Origin: Sialis fuliginosa | Taxonomy: Eukaryota > Arthropoda > Insecta > Megaloptera > Sialidae | Length of the DNA stretch: 64,000 nucleotides | NCBI GenBank assembly: GCA_961205875.1 | Contig: OY540816.1 | Coordinates: 18,486,701-18,550,700, forward strand | Direction: 5' to 3' | In this document: in pieces, positions 1-11,955 of the stretch | Numbering within the stretch: position 1 is the first letter of the stretch | How the letters are laid out: each line of letters starts with the position of its first letter | The notes under the pieces: model-generated | The model's input: only the letters and a program-made list of their open reading frames with translations | Database searches by the model: none | Told to the model about the DNA's origin: nothing | Made by a program: the position numbers and the translations under genes

Positions 1-232
1 TTGGTGGTCGTTCTGTTATAAACAATGTTTTCAGAAAAATCAGAATCTAATATTCGTAATAGGACATTTCAAATTTATGAAGTGATGTTAAAGATTTCAA
101 AACTTTTAATAGGGTATAAAAAAGTTTTATTTATTATTTGTTATTTATCGAAAAAATCTATCATGTGAATTATATACATACAAATCCATAAAAAGTTATT
201 TTTATTACTTTGTTTTTCTATGGAATTGATTT
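1..232. other. AT-rich sequence, nothing recognised
   Basis: This is low-GC sequence with no repeat partner that I could find elsewhere in the window, and no open frame of note. Confidence 0.5.
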
Positions 233-257
233 GTAGAGTCGCATGCAGAAGTGGTCA
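233..257 (-). repeat. Fragment of family B (terminal 25 bp)
   Basis: The stretch AGTCGCATGCAGAAGTGGTC is the reverse complement of the end of the family B copy at 15238-15262. It is followed without a gap by an arm of family A, so the junction at about 257/258 is a breakpoint between two repeat families. Confidence 0.6.
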
Positions 258-945
258 AATTTTTGGAGAAAAAAGGCCATAACTTTTGAACGGGTGGTCG
301 GAATTGATTTTAGTTGACGGATTTGAAATCAGCGTGTCAAAATCTATATAATGACATGTATAATACTTTAAAACTCTAAAAAAAAATTTCGTGAAAAATC
401 GAAAAAATTCAAAGGGGTATACCTTAAAAAAATGTCGATTTTTGACCAAAATTTTTTTGTCGGATTTTAAAGTATTATACATGTCATTATATAGATTTTG
501 ACATGCTGATTTCAAATCCGTCAACTAAAATCAATTCCGACCACCCATTCAAAAGTTATGGCCTTTTTTCTCCAAAAATTTGAAAAAACTAAAACTTTGA
601 GAGGCTATATCTCGAGAACGGTTTGAGATACAGACCTGCGGTTTGAAACAAACAACTTTTCACGTCATTTTCTATACAATAAACATACTTTTAATGAAAT
701 CAAAAATTATAAATTTTTTAGTGAAATTTCCTGCAGTGAACTTCAACTCGTCATACAAATATTGCCTAAAATACAAGAAAATAAGACCTAGAATCATTTA
801 GTTACTATATAACTATATAAGAATTTATTTAAAAAAGTAAAAGCTTGAACTAAAGCTGTTTCATAACGTTTTTTTTGTTAATAGGAGGGGGAGGATTGAC
901 AAAATATGCTTTCCTTTTAAAAATTTCACGCCTCGCCACTAGATT
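258..945. repeat. Family A palindromic element, copy 1 (left arm truncated)
   Basis: The left arm (258-~375) and right arm (~460-800) are inverted copies of each other; for example TTGACGGATTTGAAATCAGC near 314 recurs inverted near 505. The right arm continues through CTGCAGTGAACTTCAA (about 731) into a tail ending near GCCTCGCCA (about 942). Both arm and tail match copy 2 at 26393-27290 in inverted orientation. The left arm is cut short at the family B junction. No coding content is believable: short frames on each strand only mirror one another because the arms are inverted copies. It resembles a fold-back or long-TIR MITE, but the superfamily is unknown because no target duplication could be fixed. 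Confidence 0.8.
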
Positions 946-2260
946 TAACCCATTTTGATGGGACTTTCATTGTTATAAAACCTAGGACCCTAGAGTACAT
1001 ATTATCTCATTGTCAGTTTTCTATCCAGGAATGAATGTTTGAGCAGTCGATTGCCACCATTATTCCAATATTTAATTTAATTCAATACCGAAATTGTATG
1101 AAAAATGTATTTTTTAGTTTCTGCCCAATTTAAAAACTCAGCATAAAAAATCCATTAAAAACAGCATAAATACATAAAAACATAAGTCCATTGTGTATTT
1201 TTTTGCAACGAATAAAATAAATATTTTATCATAAGCAATGAAACATTTACCGGTATAAAAATTAATAGAGCATTGTTGTATATTTATTATTCTAATAGTT
1301 CTATATAATGTAAGTACAATACTTAAGTGTAATTGCAGTTTAAATACCTATTATATTCTTCAATTAATAGGCATAAAATTAATCGACTTTGGTGTACACA
1401 GACATACAAATGACAGTTTTATTACCATTTGTTCTTTCGATTTCATTCAGAGTACATGAATAGTTTTTTTTATAATTTACAATAATTAATTTTTTCCACG
1501 CAATAAATATACATTTTGTAAAAAAACAAACAAGTCACAATGACTCAGAATTACATATTTTGAAGACTCTATAGTAACATATTTTATTTTTAATGTAAAT
1601 ATCTGACAAAAACCACAACGTTCGTTAATTAAAAAATAATACATAATTTATTCACAGTTATAATGACTTAACTATTGACACAAAAATATAATCATTCTGT
1701 GTTTAAATCACGATTTAGAACGGTGTTTTTTAAACATTTTTAATATTATAATATAAATCCGATCCCTATTTGAAACAAAAATATTATACAAAACTTTTGA
1801 CCTATTAAATTAAAGGTATAAATTTTTTTTTAAAATCACTTATACTGAGTTAGTCAAAAATATCAAAAAATGTCTTATTGACAAATATTTAATCTCAAAT
1901 TCAAGCCATTTTTATATGACTTAATTAATAGTTATGAAACTTTTTGACCACTATCATTGAAGATATATATTTTTTAAATACTTAATACATACTTAAGTAA
2001 GCATTAGTTTTAAAAGACAACCTAAAAACCAATATTATCTTAATAAAAAAATAAAACGTTTTAAAATATGTGTATTAATTAAATATGTATGGAATTTGCT
2101 GATGTTAATATTTCATTTTATTGCTTACTTTATTAGTTATTTATTTAATAATTATTTGAAATAAAATTTATGTCAAAAAAAAAATAGATACAAATAACTC
2201 AAATTATTTGACTCATATTTACTGAAAGCAAGTAAATTTTACTTGAACTAAAAAATTCCG
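946..2260. other. AT-rich sequence without recognised genes
   Basis: The stretch is very A/T-rich with many homopolymer runs. I see no long frame and no repeat shared with the rest of the window. Confidence 0.5.
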
Positions 2261-2702
2261 TTGTATGGGGAGTCAGACCATACCTTTAGAAAAGATAATT
2301 TAAAATACCCTACGAAAAAAATAATTTTTAAATGAAATAAAGGAAAACTTGGTTCAAACTGTTATTTACTTGATCCATCGAATCAAATTTAAATAATTCG
2401 TAAATCTTATAAATAATTTTGAATTTGATTATTTCGATCAAAGAAATATTTATTTGGCCCTAATACGAAATTATTGGCTGCTGCACAAATTCTTTATTTA
2501 CTTGAATCAATTAATATTAATTTTTTTTTTCGATGTAGAAAAAATAATTTTCCTATGATATAATACCAAATATTATCAATAATTTAATTTAGAATTTTTT
2601 TTTATAAAATCATAATTGTGTAGTTAGTTCTTTATGAAAATAAATTACTTCTAGCTACGTAAATAAATCGCCCGGTAGTTTCTTTTGACTAACCCCGTAT
2701 AA
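2261..2702. mobile_element. Possible small TIR element
   Basis: The left edge GTTGTATGGGGAGTCA and the inverse of the right edge, GTTATACGGGGTTAGTCA, are similar and about 440 bp apart. The interior is AT-rich and non-coding. No target duplication is convincing, so this is a weak call. Confidence 0.3.
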
Positions 2703-3460
2703 CAGTTTTAATATATGTTTAAAATTAATAAAAGAAAAAATACTTGAAGAAAATTGTTCAGTGAACGGGAAAGTAATACAAGTCTTTTAAAAACCTATAA
2801 AAAATTTTACAAGCAAAACTTTGATTAACATTGAAGATATATGTATTTTGGTACCACTCGGAAAATGTTTTCGGTAACTTTATTGTATAAAGTTTTTGAC
2901 TAAATTTTCAATGTTTTCTAAGTGAGAAAAATAAACTTTTCCTTGGCATAAAAGAAAACCTGCTGAAATACAGTATAACCTTAGAAATTATATATAGTTT
3001 AGTAAGAAGATATATACGTAAAGTTTTCAACTGCAAATTTAAAATACATATACGTACATATAACCATAAATTTAATGTATCGTACATAATTTTATGAACC
3101 CGTAGTTCAGTGATATCAATACAGAATTTTTTATGGAGAAAAAGTGGCAGTAGATTAAGCCCTACAATTTTTATATAGTGGTTTTTTAAACTATGTATAA
3201 TATATTTTCATATAAATAAGTTATAATTTTTTTTAAAATATATTTTATGTATTATTAATTTCATATTACGCTCTATCTTCAGGCCCAATTTAAATTATAT
3301 TAATTTGACATTCGCGCATTTAAATGTATCTATTAAAGCGTTCTGTTTAAATAAATGTGAACAAGATTACATGAGAAAAATATAATACTTATTGTTTATG
3401 TAATTTTATTTAATTTTTTAAGTTTGATGCATGAAATATTATCACAAAATTATATGTTTA
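2703..3460. other. AT-rich sequence, nothing recognised
   Basis: Simple AT-rich sequence with no recognised repeat or frame. Confidence 0.5.
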
Positions 3461-3615
3461 ATTTATAGAAATGATGTGAAAAGTTGAAATTTTGAAACCG
3501 GAGATCTGTATCTCAAACCGTTCTTGAGATATACCCTCTCAAAGATTTTATTTTTTCAAAATTAAAACATACTTTTAACGAAATCTAAAATTTAAATTTC
3601 GTAGTTATATTTCAC
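3461..3615 (+). repeat. Fragment of family A arm
   Basis: The motifs GATCTGTATCTCAAACCGTT, TTGAGATATACCCTCTCAAAG and AACATACTTTTAACGAAATC occur in the same order as in the outer arms at 26640-26760 and 43899-44010. It is a diverged single arm without its inverted partner. Confidence 0.6.
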
Positions 3616-4744
3616 GCATTAAATATAATTTATAATATATATTAAATCGTGTTACGAACGTGACCCGTCGTGCGTGATCGGGCGTGAGTAAGAAATATTT
3701 AAACCAATTCTAAAGTAGAGATTTCAAAATTTAATTTCCTTCTTGCAAAAAAGCTACAACTACTTAAATTTTGAACATTTTTTTAGGAAAATAAAAAACT
3801 ATAGTGCAAATTCACGCTTAAAGAGGTAAACGCCCCCAACGTATTATAAGCAACATACTTTTAGATGGTTTATTTTTCACAAGAGTAAAATTTTGGTAGC
3901 CTAGGGCGCTAACATGTTTAAAGACTGTCATGTCTTCTTACATGAGTAGGGTAAAAAAAAATATACAGAAAACTTAGAATGACTTTAAGATTATCACAGA
4001 AGCCTTAAAACATGTACACGTTAGCTATTTTCACATTATTTATGGGAAAAAATTAACTACGCAGTAAGCATAAAAAATATTCGATGTTTAGTTACCGCAT
4101 CAGATTGCGGTATTGTAATAAATTTAATTTGTTTGAGAAGCACTGAAATGATGCAGTTAATGACTTCTTGCCATTTCCTGCAACCTGGGGAATGCAGTTA
4201 ATGGTAAATATTCATGAAGGTGATTTAACTATGATAATTCTGTATGTATTGCTAAAACACAATGTTCGCGACAATGGAATGCAATTATTTTTTTGCAGTG
4301 GTACTCTTCACAGCAGATAATGCGCATATCAGATCGTGAATAATCCAAAAAGAACAATGCATGCACCTTTATTTTACCACATAAGGCTAATTTTAAGTTA
4401 TCAACGTAAAAAAAATACATTTATAATTTTCTTATATTTCTTTTTATTGGAAAAAAGTATTTAGCGTTTGATTAGTTAATAAGTAGGTGTTTACCGGAAT
4501 TCACGATTATATTCCGGTTGTGGTTCTGGTCGGAACTCGTAAATCCCGAAAATTTTGCCAGAATTTTGAAATTATTATTACACTCTACTAAGAAATTAAT
4601 AAATAATGATATTTTTGTTTAAAAAACAAACATAAATATAATAACTATTTTACAGTTTTTACATACAAAGTATGGTTATAATTATAACATTAATAAATTG
4701 ACCTTAATTATTCAACTTAATTGTTAATTTACCAAATTTAATTT
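3616..4744. other. Mostly unique AT-rich sequence
   Basis: There is no recognised gene. A patch at 4488-4553 (ACCGGAATTC ... GGTCGGAACTCG) resembles the inverse of 20045-20075 and may be a worn transposon end. The sequence around 4130-4220 is more complex but not recognised. Confidence 0.4.
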
Positions 4745-4855
4745 GTTTATAATAGGGGAGGTTAAAAAAAGTTCCAATTGTAGATCGCGTCAAGCTGAGA
4801 TATTAACTATTCAATTTATTTGTTAATTTATCAATTTTAACTTGTCTAAGGGCAT
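4745..4855 (+). repeat. Solo relative of the 47-51 kb satellite unit
   Basis: CAAGCTGAGATATTAACTAT followed by TCAATTTA is shared with every unit of the 47311-50978 array, with a related A-rich stretch and GATCGCG before it and TTTTAACTTG after it. Here the T-rich part reads TTTGTTAATTTATCAATTTT, as in the hAT-associated copy at 28565-28640 and unlike the array. This is therefore closer to the dispersed ancestor than to an array escapee. Confidence 0.7.
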
Positions 4856-6004
4856 TTCATAATCTTGAAGTTGAGCTATTTTCTGTAATATTCTACACTT
4901 TATTTTGATTGAAACTGATGCCTTAATAATTCAAAAAGGCATTTTTATGGGTTGATACATTAATGCATAACACAGTCCATTTGATAAGTTGAACTTTTTG
5001 CCAGTTATAAAAAATGCTCTTCAGTATTTTTTTTTATAGCATAATTCGACTGACAGCTTTTTGTGTTGTCTACGGTTATCAACAATTTAGTTTCACTAAA
5101 AAACCAAAACTATGATTTGATTTTGCTTGTCAGCATTTTTTTTAATATCACTTTTTTGTGTAATAAAAATTGTCTTTTGAAATAAAGTATACTGATTTAA
5201 AAAAATTGAAGTATATATGTACAAAAAATTAAATTTCTGGTGAAATTTCGCCATTCTTTTACCTATCTTATGCAATCCGTAAACTGCATAAAAAATGCGG
5301 TTCCTTAATTTTTAGAAATTAAATTAAATTTTAAATGGTAGGTAGTTACATATAAAAAATAGAATAATTAGAATTGGAACAAAATTAAAAATAAATTAGA
5401 AATGCAAATTTGCAAAAATTTATGCCACTTTCAAAGCAAATTCTACATCGAATAACACCTTTTTATATTTTATAATTGCTTCCATGTTCTACATTTCTAA
5501 AATGCTCCAAATAATAATTATTATTTATTAACAACGATATTAAATATGTTAATTTTAAATATCATATACCTATATTTGTATTAAATATGTTTTTATGTTA
5601 TATGTTTATTTTTAATCGTATTATAAAACTAATTTAATTTATAATTAAAAAAGTTTATTACAATAATAAAATTCAATATGATCATATATTTTTTAATTAT
5701 TTTCATTATTTATATTAGATACATTATTTAATTTTAAATAAAACAACATTTGTTTGATAAATTAATACATATTATAAAACATAAATGTATAGTAATTATG
5801 TATAAAATTTTAATTTGGATAAATGAATCTTTAAAAAAATAATAATAATAAAAAACTCTATTTTATATAATTTTAATTTTATTTGGTTAATTAGAAATGA
5901 CTTTAAATATAGTAATAAGATAGTTATTTTTTTCCTAGCCATAACTTAATTATAGAAGGAAGTTATGTGATTTTTTCTTAAAGCAGAAAACAAATTTTGG
6001 TAAC
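4856..6004. other. AT-rich sequence, nothing recognised
   Basis: This is among the most A/T-rich parts of the window, especially 5500-5900. I found no frame and no repeat partner. Confidence 0.5.
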
Positions 6005-6140
6005 CGAATTCAAAATATCTCAAGAACAACGCATATTACGTGAAAATTGTATTAAATCTATTTTGTAGAGGTTTAAATTTACTATAAAAACGGTCATTAC
6101 AATTTTTGTAGGAAACTATTCCCTTATAAAGTTTGTAATT
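6005..6140 (+). repeat. Diverged fragment of family D
   Basis: ATCTCAAGAACAACGCATAT, TTACGTGAAAATT and ATTCCCTTATAAAGTTTGT follow the order of the family D core (compare 37660-37780). It is older and more diverged than the other copies. Confidence 0.5.
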
Positions 6141-6384
6141 TTGTTTTTCATTTATGTATTCATTAAAATATCAGTTTTGATAATTCTTTTATAAAGTTGG
6201 TAAAATTGGCTTCCGGGCAGCTGAAATTAGATTATTATCATTACTCCGGCATATTTTAACATGTGTATGTAAGGTAAAGTTGGGTTTATCTACACACCAA
6301 TTAAACTATGTTACCAAATAAACAAACTCACTGTTGTAGAAATCTTCAACCTACTAACTTCACGTTACACAAACCATCAACGTA

Positions 6385-6590
6385 GGGTAGTGCGGGGTAA
6401 AGTGAGTCTAACAGGAGAAAGGGATGGTAAAATGTAGTTTGTAGGTTAAAGAGGGAAAAGCAAAGGAGTAAAATAGTTTGTAGGGTAAATAGGAGATAAT
6501 TCAGTAGTAAAATATACTCTAATATGGTAATGAGGGGATAATGGAGTAGTAAAATATTATTGTAGGGTAAATAGGCTTGTAGATAAATAA
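6385..6590. repeat. Degenerate G-rich tandem stretch (about 60-bp period)
   Basis: Variants of AGTAAAATA ... TGTAGGGTAAATAGG recur about every 55-65 bp, and the plus strand is strongly purine-rich (GGGGTAAAG, GAGGGGATAATGG). The edges are vague. It could be a worn minisatellite or a transposon interior. Confidence 0.45.
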
Positions 6591-7863
6591 AATAATGTTT
6601 AAGGTAAAAAATTTAATAAGAATAAAATTAATAAACGGATGTATGTGATTTTTAGGGTAAAGCAAAGCAAATTAATTAAATAAAATGTGTAAAAATGTAA
6701 AAATATTTTTTTTACCATTTCTACTTATTGTAGAACCTTGAAATTTTGTATATATATTCTCTAGAGGTTGAAAGTAAAAGTGGCACTTGGAATAAGTTCA
6801 TAAATGGGGTAACAAAGGCCCCCCACTTTTTCAAATAAAACGCTATAATTTATTTTTTAATATTCTTTGGGGGATAAAATGCAAAGTTCAAATTAAGTAA
6901 GTAAGTAATATCCTTTAAGAAAAGAAAATAACATGAATGAATAATAATAAAATCTACAGCTTGATTCAAACCTCAAAAGAAACCGAAATATTCCAGCAAT
7001 AAACAAACTTACAGAACATAAAAAGGACGTGATTTTCCGACTTACAGAAGTTTGGCAGTAGTTTGTCGGGTAGAGAGGGGTTAGCGGGAACAAGGGTGAA
7101 GTAGGGTAAATAAGGGATGACGATGTAAGGGTATGGAGAATAAACACAGAAAGAGACGTATCCCTCACTTCAGTGCCGTGTTAACCATTAGAGATAGGTG
7201 TTGTGGGGGTAGATTTGGGCCGTGTCGTAAAACGCACCATCAAAGGGATGCTTTACGGACATGAAAATGACGATACTAGGCCACTGGATTATGTTACAGA
7301 CAGGGAAATAAAGAAATCTTACGAGAGACAATGCTTTTCATCGAATTCAATACTGAAAGTGTTCCTAATAATAGAGTAATATTATACGCAATATGTCTTT
7401 TGATTTTGGAAACGGGAAAAATTAAAGGTACTCGTACCTAATATAAATGAGTACAATATTAAAATTTTTGTTTTTGTTACCGTTAAATTCTATAAACGAT
7501 TTCCTACATGTTACTGAGGAAAAAGGCAATAAAATATGGTTTGCTAACGAAGTTTACTACCGTTCGTAATTTAGTTGCTTATATAAAGTGAGACGGCAGT
7601 AAATACCCTTTTCAAAACATAAATAAAGTAAAGGTTATAATTTTGGCATGTAATAAAACACTACCATTAAATCACCTTCAAACTATTTGCACAAATAAGT
7701 GGAACCTTTTTTACCCTAGAATTCAATGACATAAAACATGTATTAGGAATTAGTAAATTACATACTGCAAAACCGATTTTAGTGAGATTTTCATTGTTAC
7801 AAAATGTAAAATATTTGACAAAATTAAAAAGAATGATAGAATGTAGTACCTAAGAGTTTAGAG
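6591..7863. other. Unique sequence with a GC-raised island
   Basis: No gene is recognised. The part at about 7030-7290 has clearly higher GC and complexity than its surroundings and no repeat partner here, so it is a candidate for conserved non-coding or exonic host sequence. Short frames in it are not recognisable proteins. Confidence 0.35.
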
Positions 7864-8156
7864 CAGTGTTTCTCAACCGGGGTTCCGCAAGAAATTATAA
7901 TGAAGTTATTATTATCGGTATAGGTAAGTCCTATTTCGTTGTTTAAAAACTGTTAATAATAATTTATAAATTAAAACTAATAAGTTATTTCTGTTTATTT
8001 GTTTTGTGTGTACAAAAATAGGATTATTTTTTTTATGTGAATTGGGTTAAAAAAAGGTATATAAAAAGGGCGGAAAAAAACAAATAAAAAATACGCCTAT
8101 CAAACATGAATATTATGTTTAGGGTTCTGCTAAGGTAAAATCGTTAAGAAACGTTG
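7864..8156. mobile_element. hAT-type MITE (non-autonomous)
   Basis: The left end CAGTGTTTCTCAACC and the inverse of the right end, CAACGTTTCTTAACG, form imperfect hAT-like TIRs. They are flanked by the 8-bp pair GTTTAGAG (7856-7863) and TTTTAGAG (8157-8164), which differ at one base. An 8-bp target duplication with ends starting CA(G) is the hAT signature. The element is 293 bp with no coding capacity, so it would have moved with a transposase supplied elsewhere. Confidence 0.8.
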
Positions 8157-8164
8157 TTTTAGAG

Positions 8165-8671
8165 CAACTGGACGTGCGGGTATTCACCTATTTTAAAATA
8201 CACGACCGTGAGGGAAATCTAGTTTAATATAACTAAGCAAGAAAGATTGCTTAAAATACATGAAAATATAGTTTCAAAAATTGCTGAGTCAATAATTGAT
8301 TAGTTCTATTTAATATTCAATATTTATTCAGCACAGTTATAGATACATTTAACAATATCCTTGAAAGAGGAAAAATAACCTAAGGTAAAAGGTATATATG
8401 TTTAAATATAACGTATAATCGTTAATGGAAGTAGAATACTAATTAGTCTATTTATGTTAGTTTGTTTGATTTATTTTGTTATATGATTGACTAACAACTG
8501 TCTGTCATATTTCTTGTAATGTAGTATGTACGTCACTAGTAATACATTGCGGTTTGTTTATTTTTATTTTGTTTGTTTAATAATTACAAGGACTTTCGAT
8601 TTTGTAGAAAAGGTATATTTATTATTAAATATGTGATTTAAATAATTCAAAAGACAAGAACAATCTTCAAA
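8165..8671. other. AT-rich sequence, nothing recognised
   Basis: A slightly GC-raised patch at 8165-8215 aside, this is simple AT-rich sequence. Confidence 0.45.
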
Positions 8672-9238
8672 ACTAACAAGGGAACCTTTTCAAGTAATAA
8701 AATCGTATCGAATTCAAATTTTGTATATAGTTAGAGGAGGCCAAGGGTAGCAAGAAAAATTATTTTAGCTGCGGTTAAACGGTTTAAAAGGGTGAAATCG
8801 CCCTATGAAAATGTGAAAAATAATCGTATATTTCAATCTGAAACTAATGAAGATATATACAAAATTTTCATGATTTTTTATACTCTTTCGAATGGCAACA
8901 GTCGAAATTAGAAAACGCGAAACCGTTCACTCCCACCTCCCACTCACCCCATTCTTTTTAAAGATTTTATTTTCTATTTATTATATTTACGGTTTCACGT
9001 TTTCGAATTTCGACTGTTGCCATTTGAATGATTATAAACAATCATGAAAATTTTGTACTATTATATTTATATTCATTAGTTTCAGAGTTATTTGAAATAT
9101 AAGATTATTTTGTACATTTTCAAAGGGGTATTTCACCCCCTTAAATAATTTTTTTCTTACTACCTTTGACCCCCTCTAACTATATATAAAATTTGAATTC
9201 GATACGATTTTATCACTTGAATAGGTTCCCTTATTAGT
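8672..9238. repeat. Family E fold-back element, complete copy
   Basis: Two inverted arms of about 240 bp start at ACTAACAAGGGAACC (8672) and end at the inverse ACTAATAAGGGAACC (9238), with a loop at about 8925-8985. The arms share TTCAAATTTTGTATATAGTT, a GAGG...AAGGGTAG stretch, TTTAGCTGCGG and GGCAACAGTCGAAATT. There is no coding content. Further copies lie at 23373-23535 and 23556-24287. No clear target duplication was found, so the superfamily is open. Confidence 0.85.
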
Positions 9239-10190
9239 CTTATTAGTTTTGACGTACAAGTTTGTCATATTTAAAATGAATAAGAATTAGGGTAATATTT
9301 ATCGGGTTTAAATTTGAATTTTTGTGTATGTATCAATTTTTATAAAAAATAAAAATAGTTAACACTTTTTGTAATTTCTGTAAGAAAATTTATTGGATTA
9401 AAAATCTAGGGGAGATAATATTATAAAAAAAATATATTTTTTTATAAAGATATAGGAAGTAAATCTTTATGAGACCTACATAAATAATAAAAATTGTAAG
9501 TGGTTTTTAGGTAATTTGTGGATAAATGTAAACGTATCATTCTAATTTTCTATAATTAAGACAAGTTATTAATACAAAAAATGGGCAAATATACGTAAAT
9601 TATATGAAGTGAATATTATTTTAATAATTTAAGTAGATAATATTATGTATAAGTTAAATGTCGTTATACGCATTTCCTGTACAACGTTGTGTTTAAAAGT
9701 AACGGCTCCAGGTCGGGCAGAAAGCCGATAAAGCGACACGTTTTGTGACGCCGCGCCATCGTATGAGATAAAATAAAAGCTCTGGAGTAATGGAATTTTA
9801 ACCGCGCGCTCCAGGATCGCTCCCGAAATTGTATATGGTTCTTTCTTCGTCATTCTCTTCGTTTATTTAAACAGTTTGCGTGGGCTTTAAAAAGACGAAT
9901 CATATGAATATAATTTAAGAGTTTTTAGGTGAATATTATTATATAATATATTATTTTCTTGCAAACAACCCTAAATCCTTTTGCGTGGTTTCTTTTTGGA
10001 ATCGTGGAAACTTACAATTATAAAAATTTAAATAAATACTCGCAGTTTTGCGTGGCTTCGCCCGCGTGTATTTTTATGTACGTGGGGGAAAGGAGCAGTC
10101 GTGAGTCAAAATTAAAAAACGTCTTTTTGAAGTAAAAACAAAATAGTTCTTATCTGTTATTTTAAACATATTTTCAATCATTTCAAATAA
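9239..10190. other. Unique sequence with a GC-raised island at 9660-9850
   Basis: Outside 9660-9850 the sequence is AT-rich. The island contains CpG-bearing words (GACGCCGCGCC, AACCGCGCGC) that are unusual in this window, and it has no repeat partner. A 74-codon minus-strand frame covers it but I do not recognise the product. It is a candidate conserved element or exon, not a gene call. Confidence 0.3.
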
Positions 10191-10345
10191 ATTATAAATG
10201 CGAAAGTAACTTTGTCTACCTGTTTGTTTGTTACCTTTTCACGGCTAAACCGTTTAACCGATCTTGATGAAATTTGCCAGGAAGATAGCTTGCATCGTGA
10301 GGAAGGACATTCCGAAAATTGATTAGATAAAAAAAATACAAATTC
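10191..10345 (+). repeat. Insect-wide dispersed repeat (AACCGATYTTGATGAAATTT type)
   Basis: AAATGCGAAAGTAACT, ACCTTTTCACGGCTAAACCG, AACCGATCTTGATGAAATTT and ATAGCTTGCATC follow one another as in a short repeat known from many insects. Related copies lie at 51365-51495 (minus) and 56693-56875 (plus). It is probably the end of a larger transposon family; the class is not decided here. Confidence 0.65.
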
Positions 10346-11014
10346 CGCATATTTTTAAATTATGTCTATCAAAGAATACTACACAAACCAAAAAATCTAT
10401 TCCCGTCTTTTTGATCTGATTAATTCTTTTTGTATGTGGAATACAATTATCAAAAACCCTGAAGACACATTTTATCGAATTTATAATTATCAAAATGCCG
10501 TTGTTTACAGAGATTATTGAACCCAACATCCCCAAAAAGAAACTTTCTACTAAATCATAAACCAAATAAAACAAATTTTAAAATTCATCCCATAACATCT
10601 TTTATCATATACTTAATTCCTAATTTCCACGATATGCATTTAATTAGACGTGGATCACATACGCATTACAGCGAGATAACATCGGCTGCAGAGAGATGCT
10701 GCGGTGCTGGACCACGCAGACATAACGGTACACATACGCACACAATCTGGCGGACGTGTTGAGACGGCCCTAGGGCTAAGCACTCATATAAACTGGTATG
10801 CTGTGAATGCCAAGGTTGTGTTGTGAAATTACCCAACACATGTACGTGCATGCATGTGCCGATATATGTGTGTGTTTGTGTGTTTGTTTGTAGGCAGTGT
10901 GCGTATTTGAAGTTTGGACAAAGTTTGAAAGAAAAATGCATCATCGATGAAATTTTTATACGCTCGTAAAAATATTATTAACGGATGTATTAATTTAAAT
11001 CTCAACTTTTCACT
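10346..11014. other. Unique, partly GC-raised sequence
   Basis: The part at 10620-10930 is more GC-rich and complex than its surroundings, then turns into a TG-rich simple stretch (10866-10892). Overlapping short frames on both strands arise from the CA/TG-rich composition and are not called as genes. Confidence 0.35.
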
Positions 11015-11262
11015 GGGTTTTTAGGGTTTCAAAGAAACCCTATTAATCTCACTTTGTCGTCCGTCCGTCCGTCCTTTTCACTCAAAGCTAAATAGCTCGT
11101 AAACTATATAAGCTAGAAACTTGAAATTTTTACTGAACATGTACAGGCACCCTCTAGTAAAATATGTACAAATTTATTGAATACATAATTTTTCAGGAGG
11201 GGGGGAGGGGGCAATTAGGAGCTAAAGCTAGGTAAAAAAAACGGAATTTGACCCTTATGGCA
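11015..11262 (+). repeat. Family F repeat
   Basis: It starts with the small palindrome GGGTTTCAAAGAAACCC and runs through CTCACTTTGTCGTCCGTCCG, a TTTTCACT...AAATAGCTCG stretch and CTATATAAGCTAGAAACTTG. The inverse of the same string lies at about 63840-63985. It has a short CCGT run like family D but is otherwise unrelated. Confidence 0.6.
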
Positions 11263-11414
11263 TACACTCGTGTATGTCTTGCCCGAATTATTGTATTTTG
11301 AAATTGTATTATTGACATTTTTATTTATATTATATTAGCATTGGTTTTTACTTTACGTGCTTTTTTCGCATAGCTCCCATTTCCTATCACGGGCTCTCAT
11401 ACTAGAACTTCTAA

Positions 11415-11517
11415 CGCCGTGTTTAGACCGAAAAAACAAATTGTGTCTTTTTGACAAAAGTGCAACAAACCCTATACTTTTTTAAATACGAAATGTTTCT
11501 TTGGTCTAAACACGGCA
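11415..11517. mobile_element. 103-bp MITE with TAA target duplication
   Basis: The ends GCCGTGTTTAGACC (from 11416) and the inverse of 11503-11516, GCCGTGTTTAGACC, match perfectly. The element is flanked by TAA at 11412-11414 and 11518-11520. A 3-bp TWA target is typical of PIF/Harbinger. At 103 bp it is barely more than its two ends. Confidence 0.65.
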
Positions 11518-11652
11518 TAATTTAACGGGCCTCCATTGACTACAAACCACTAGGCTAGAGCCCTGCCAGCCCCCCTTTTGTGGTGACCATGTTTATTTTT
11601 GAATAAAAAATCGTAAAAGTTTCAAAACTGATTCGAAAAAATACTGTTCTTA

Positions 11653-11955
11653 TGCTCGGTATTATAAAGAATTTGCTTGAGTGCTACCAGCTAACGCTAT
11701 CTGCTAGGTATTAAATATAAATGACAACCACTCACAGACGTAGCGAATAAAATCATACATATCATAATCTTGAAGCATGCGCGATAAGTACAATCAGCGA
11801 CTTAAAATAAGTGCTGCCAAGTGTACCTCATTTACATTATTATACATTTATTACCACTGCTTTAAAATATCGAGCAATTTCATAACAATTTGACTCCTAG
11901 CAGATAGCATTAGCTGGAAGCAAAGATGTGTGCAAATTCTTTATAATACCGGGCA
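11653..11955. mobile_element. Family H MITE (TTA target, Harbinger-like)
   Basis: The ends TGCTCGGTATTATAAAGAAT and the inverse TGCCCGGTATTATAAAGAAT match at all but one base and are flanked by TTA at 11650-11652 and 11956-11958. A second inverted pair inside (GCTAACGCTATCTGCTAGG near 11692 and its inverse near 11899-11918) gives a nested hairpin. The relatives listed at 14497, 29810, 34442, 36686 and 58243 share the CGGTATTATAAAG end. Assignment to PIF/Harbinger rests on the TWA duplication. Confidence 0.75.

Noticed and set aside
255-524. 89-codon minus-strand frame and similar frames at 26835-27023 and 44073-44288 (all starting MTDLKSACQNLYNDMYN or close)
   Set aside because: They lie in family A palindrome arms; the same peptide appears on opposite strands because the arms are inverted copies. 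Nothing points to selection on protein.
10517-10944. Overlapping frames on both strands rich in H, T, C and V
   Set aside because: They come from CA/TG-rich composition; no family is recognised and the two frames overlap on opposite strands.
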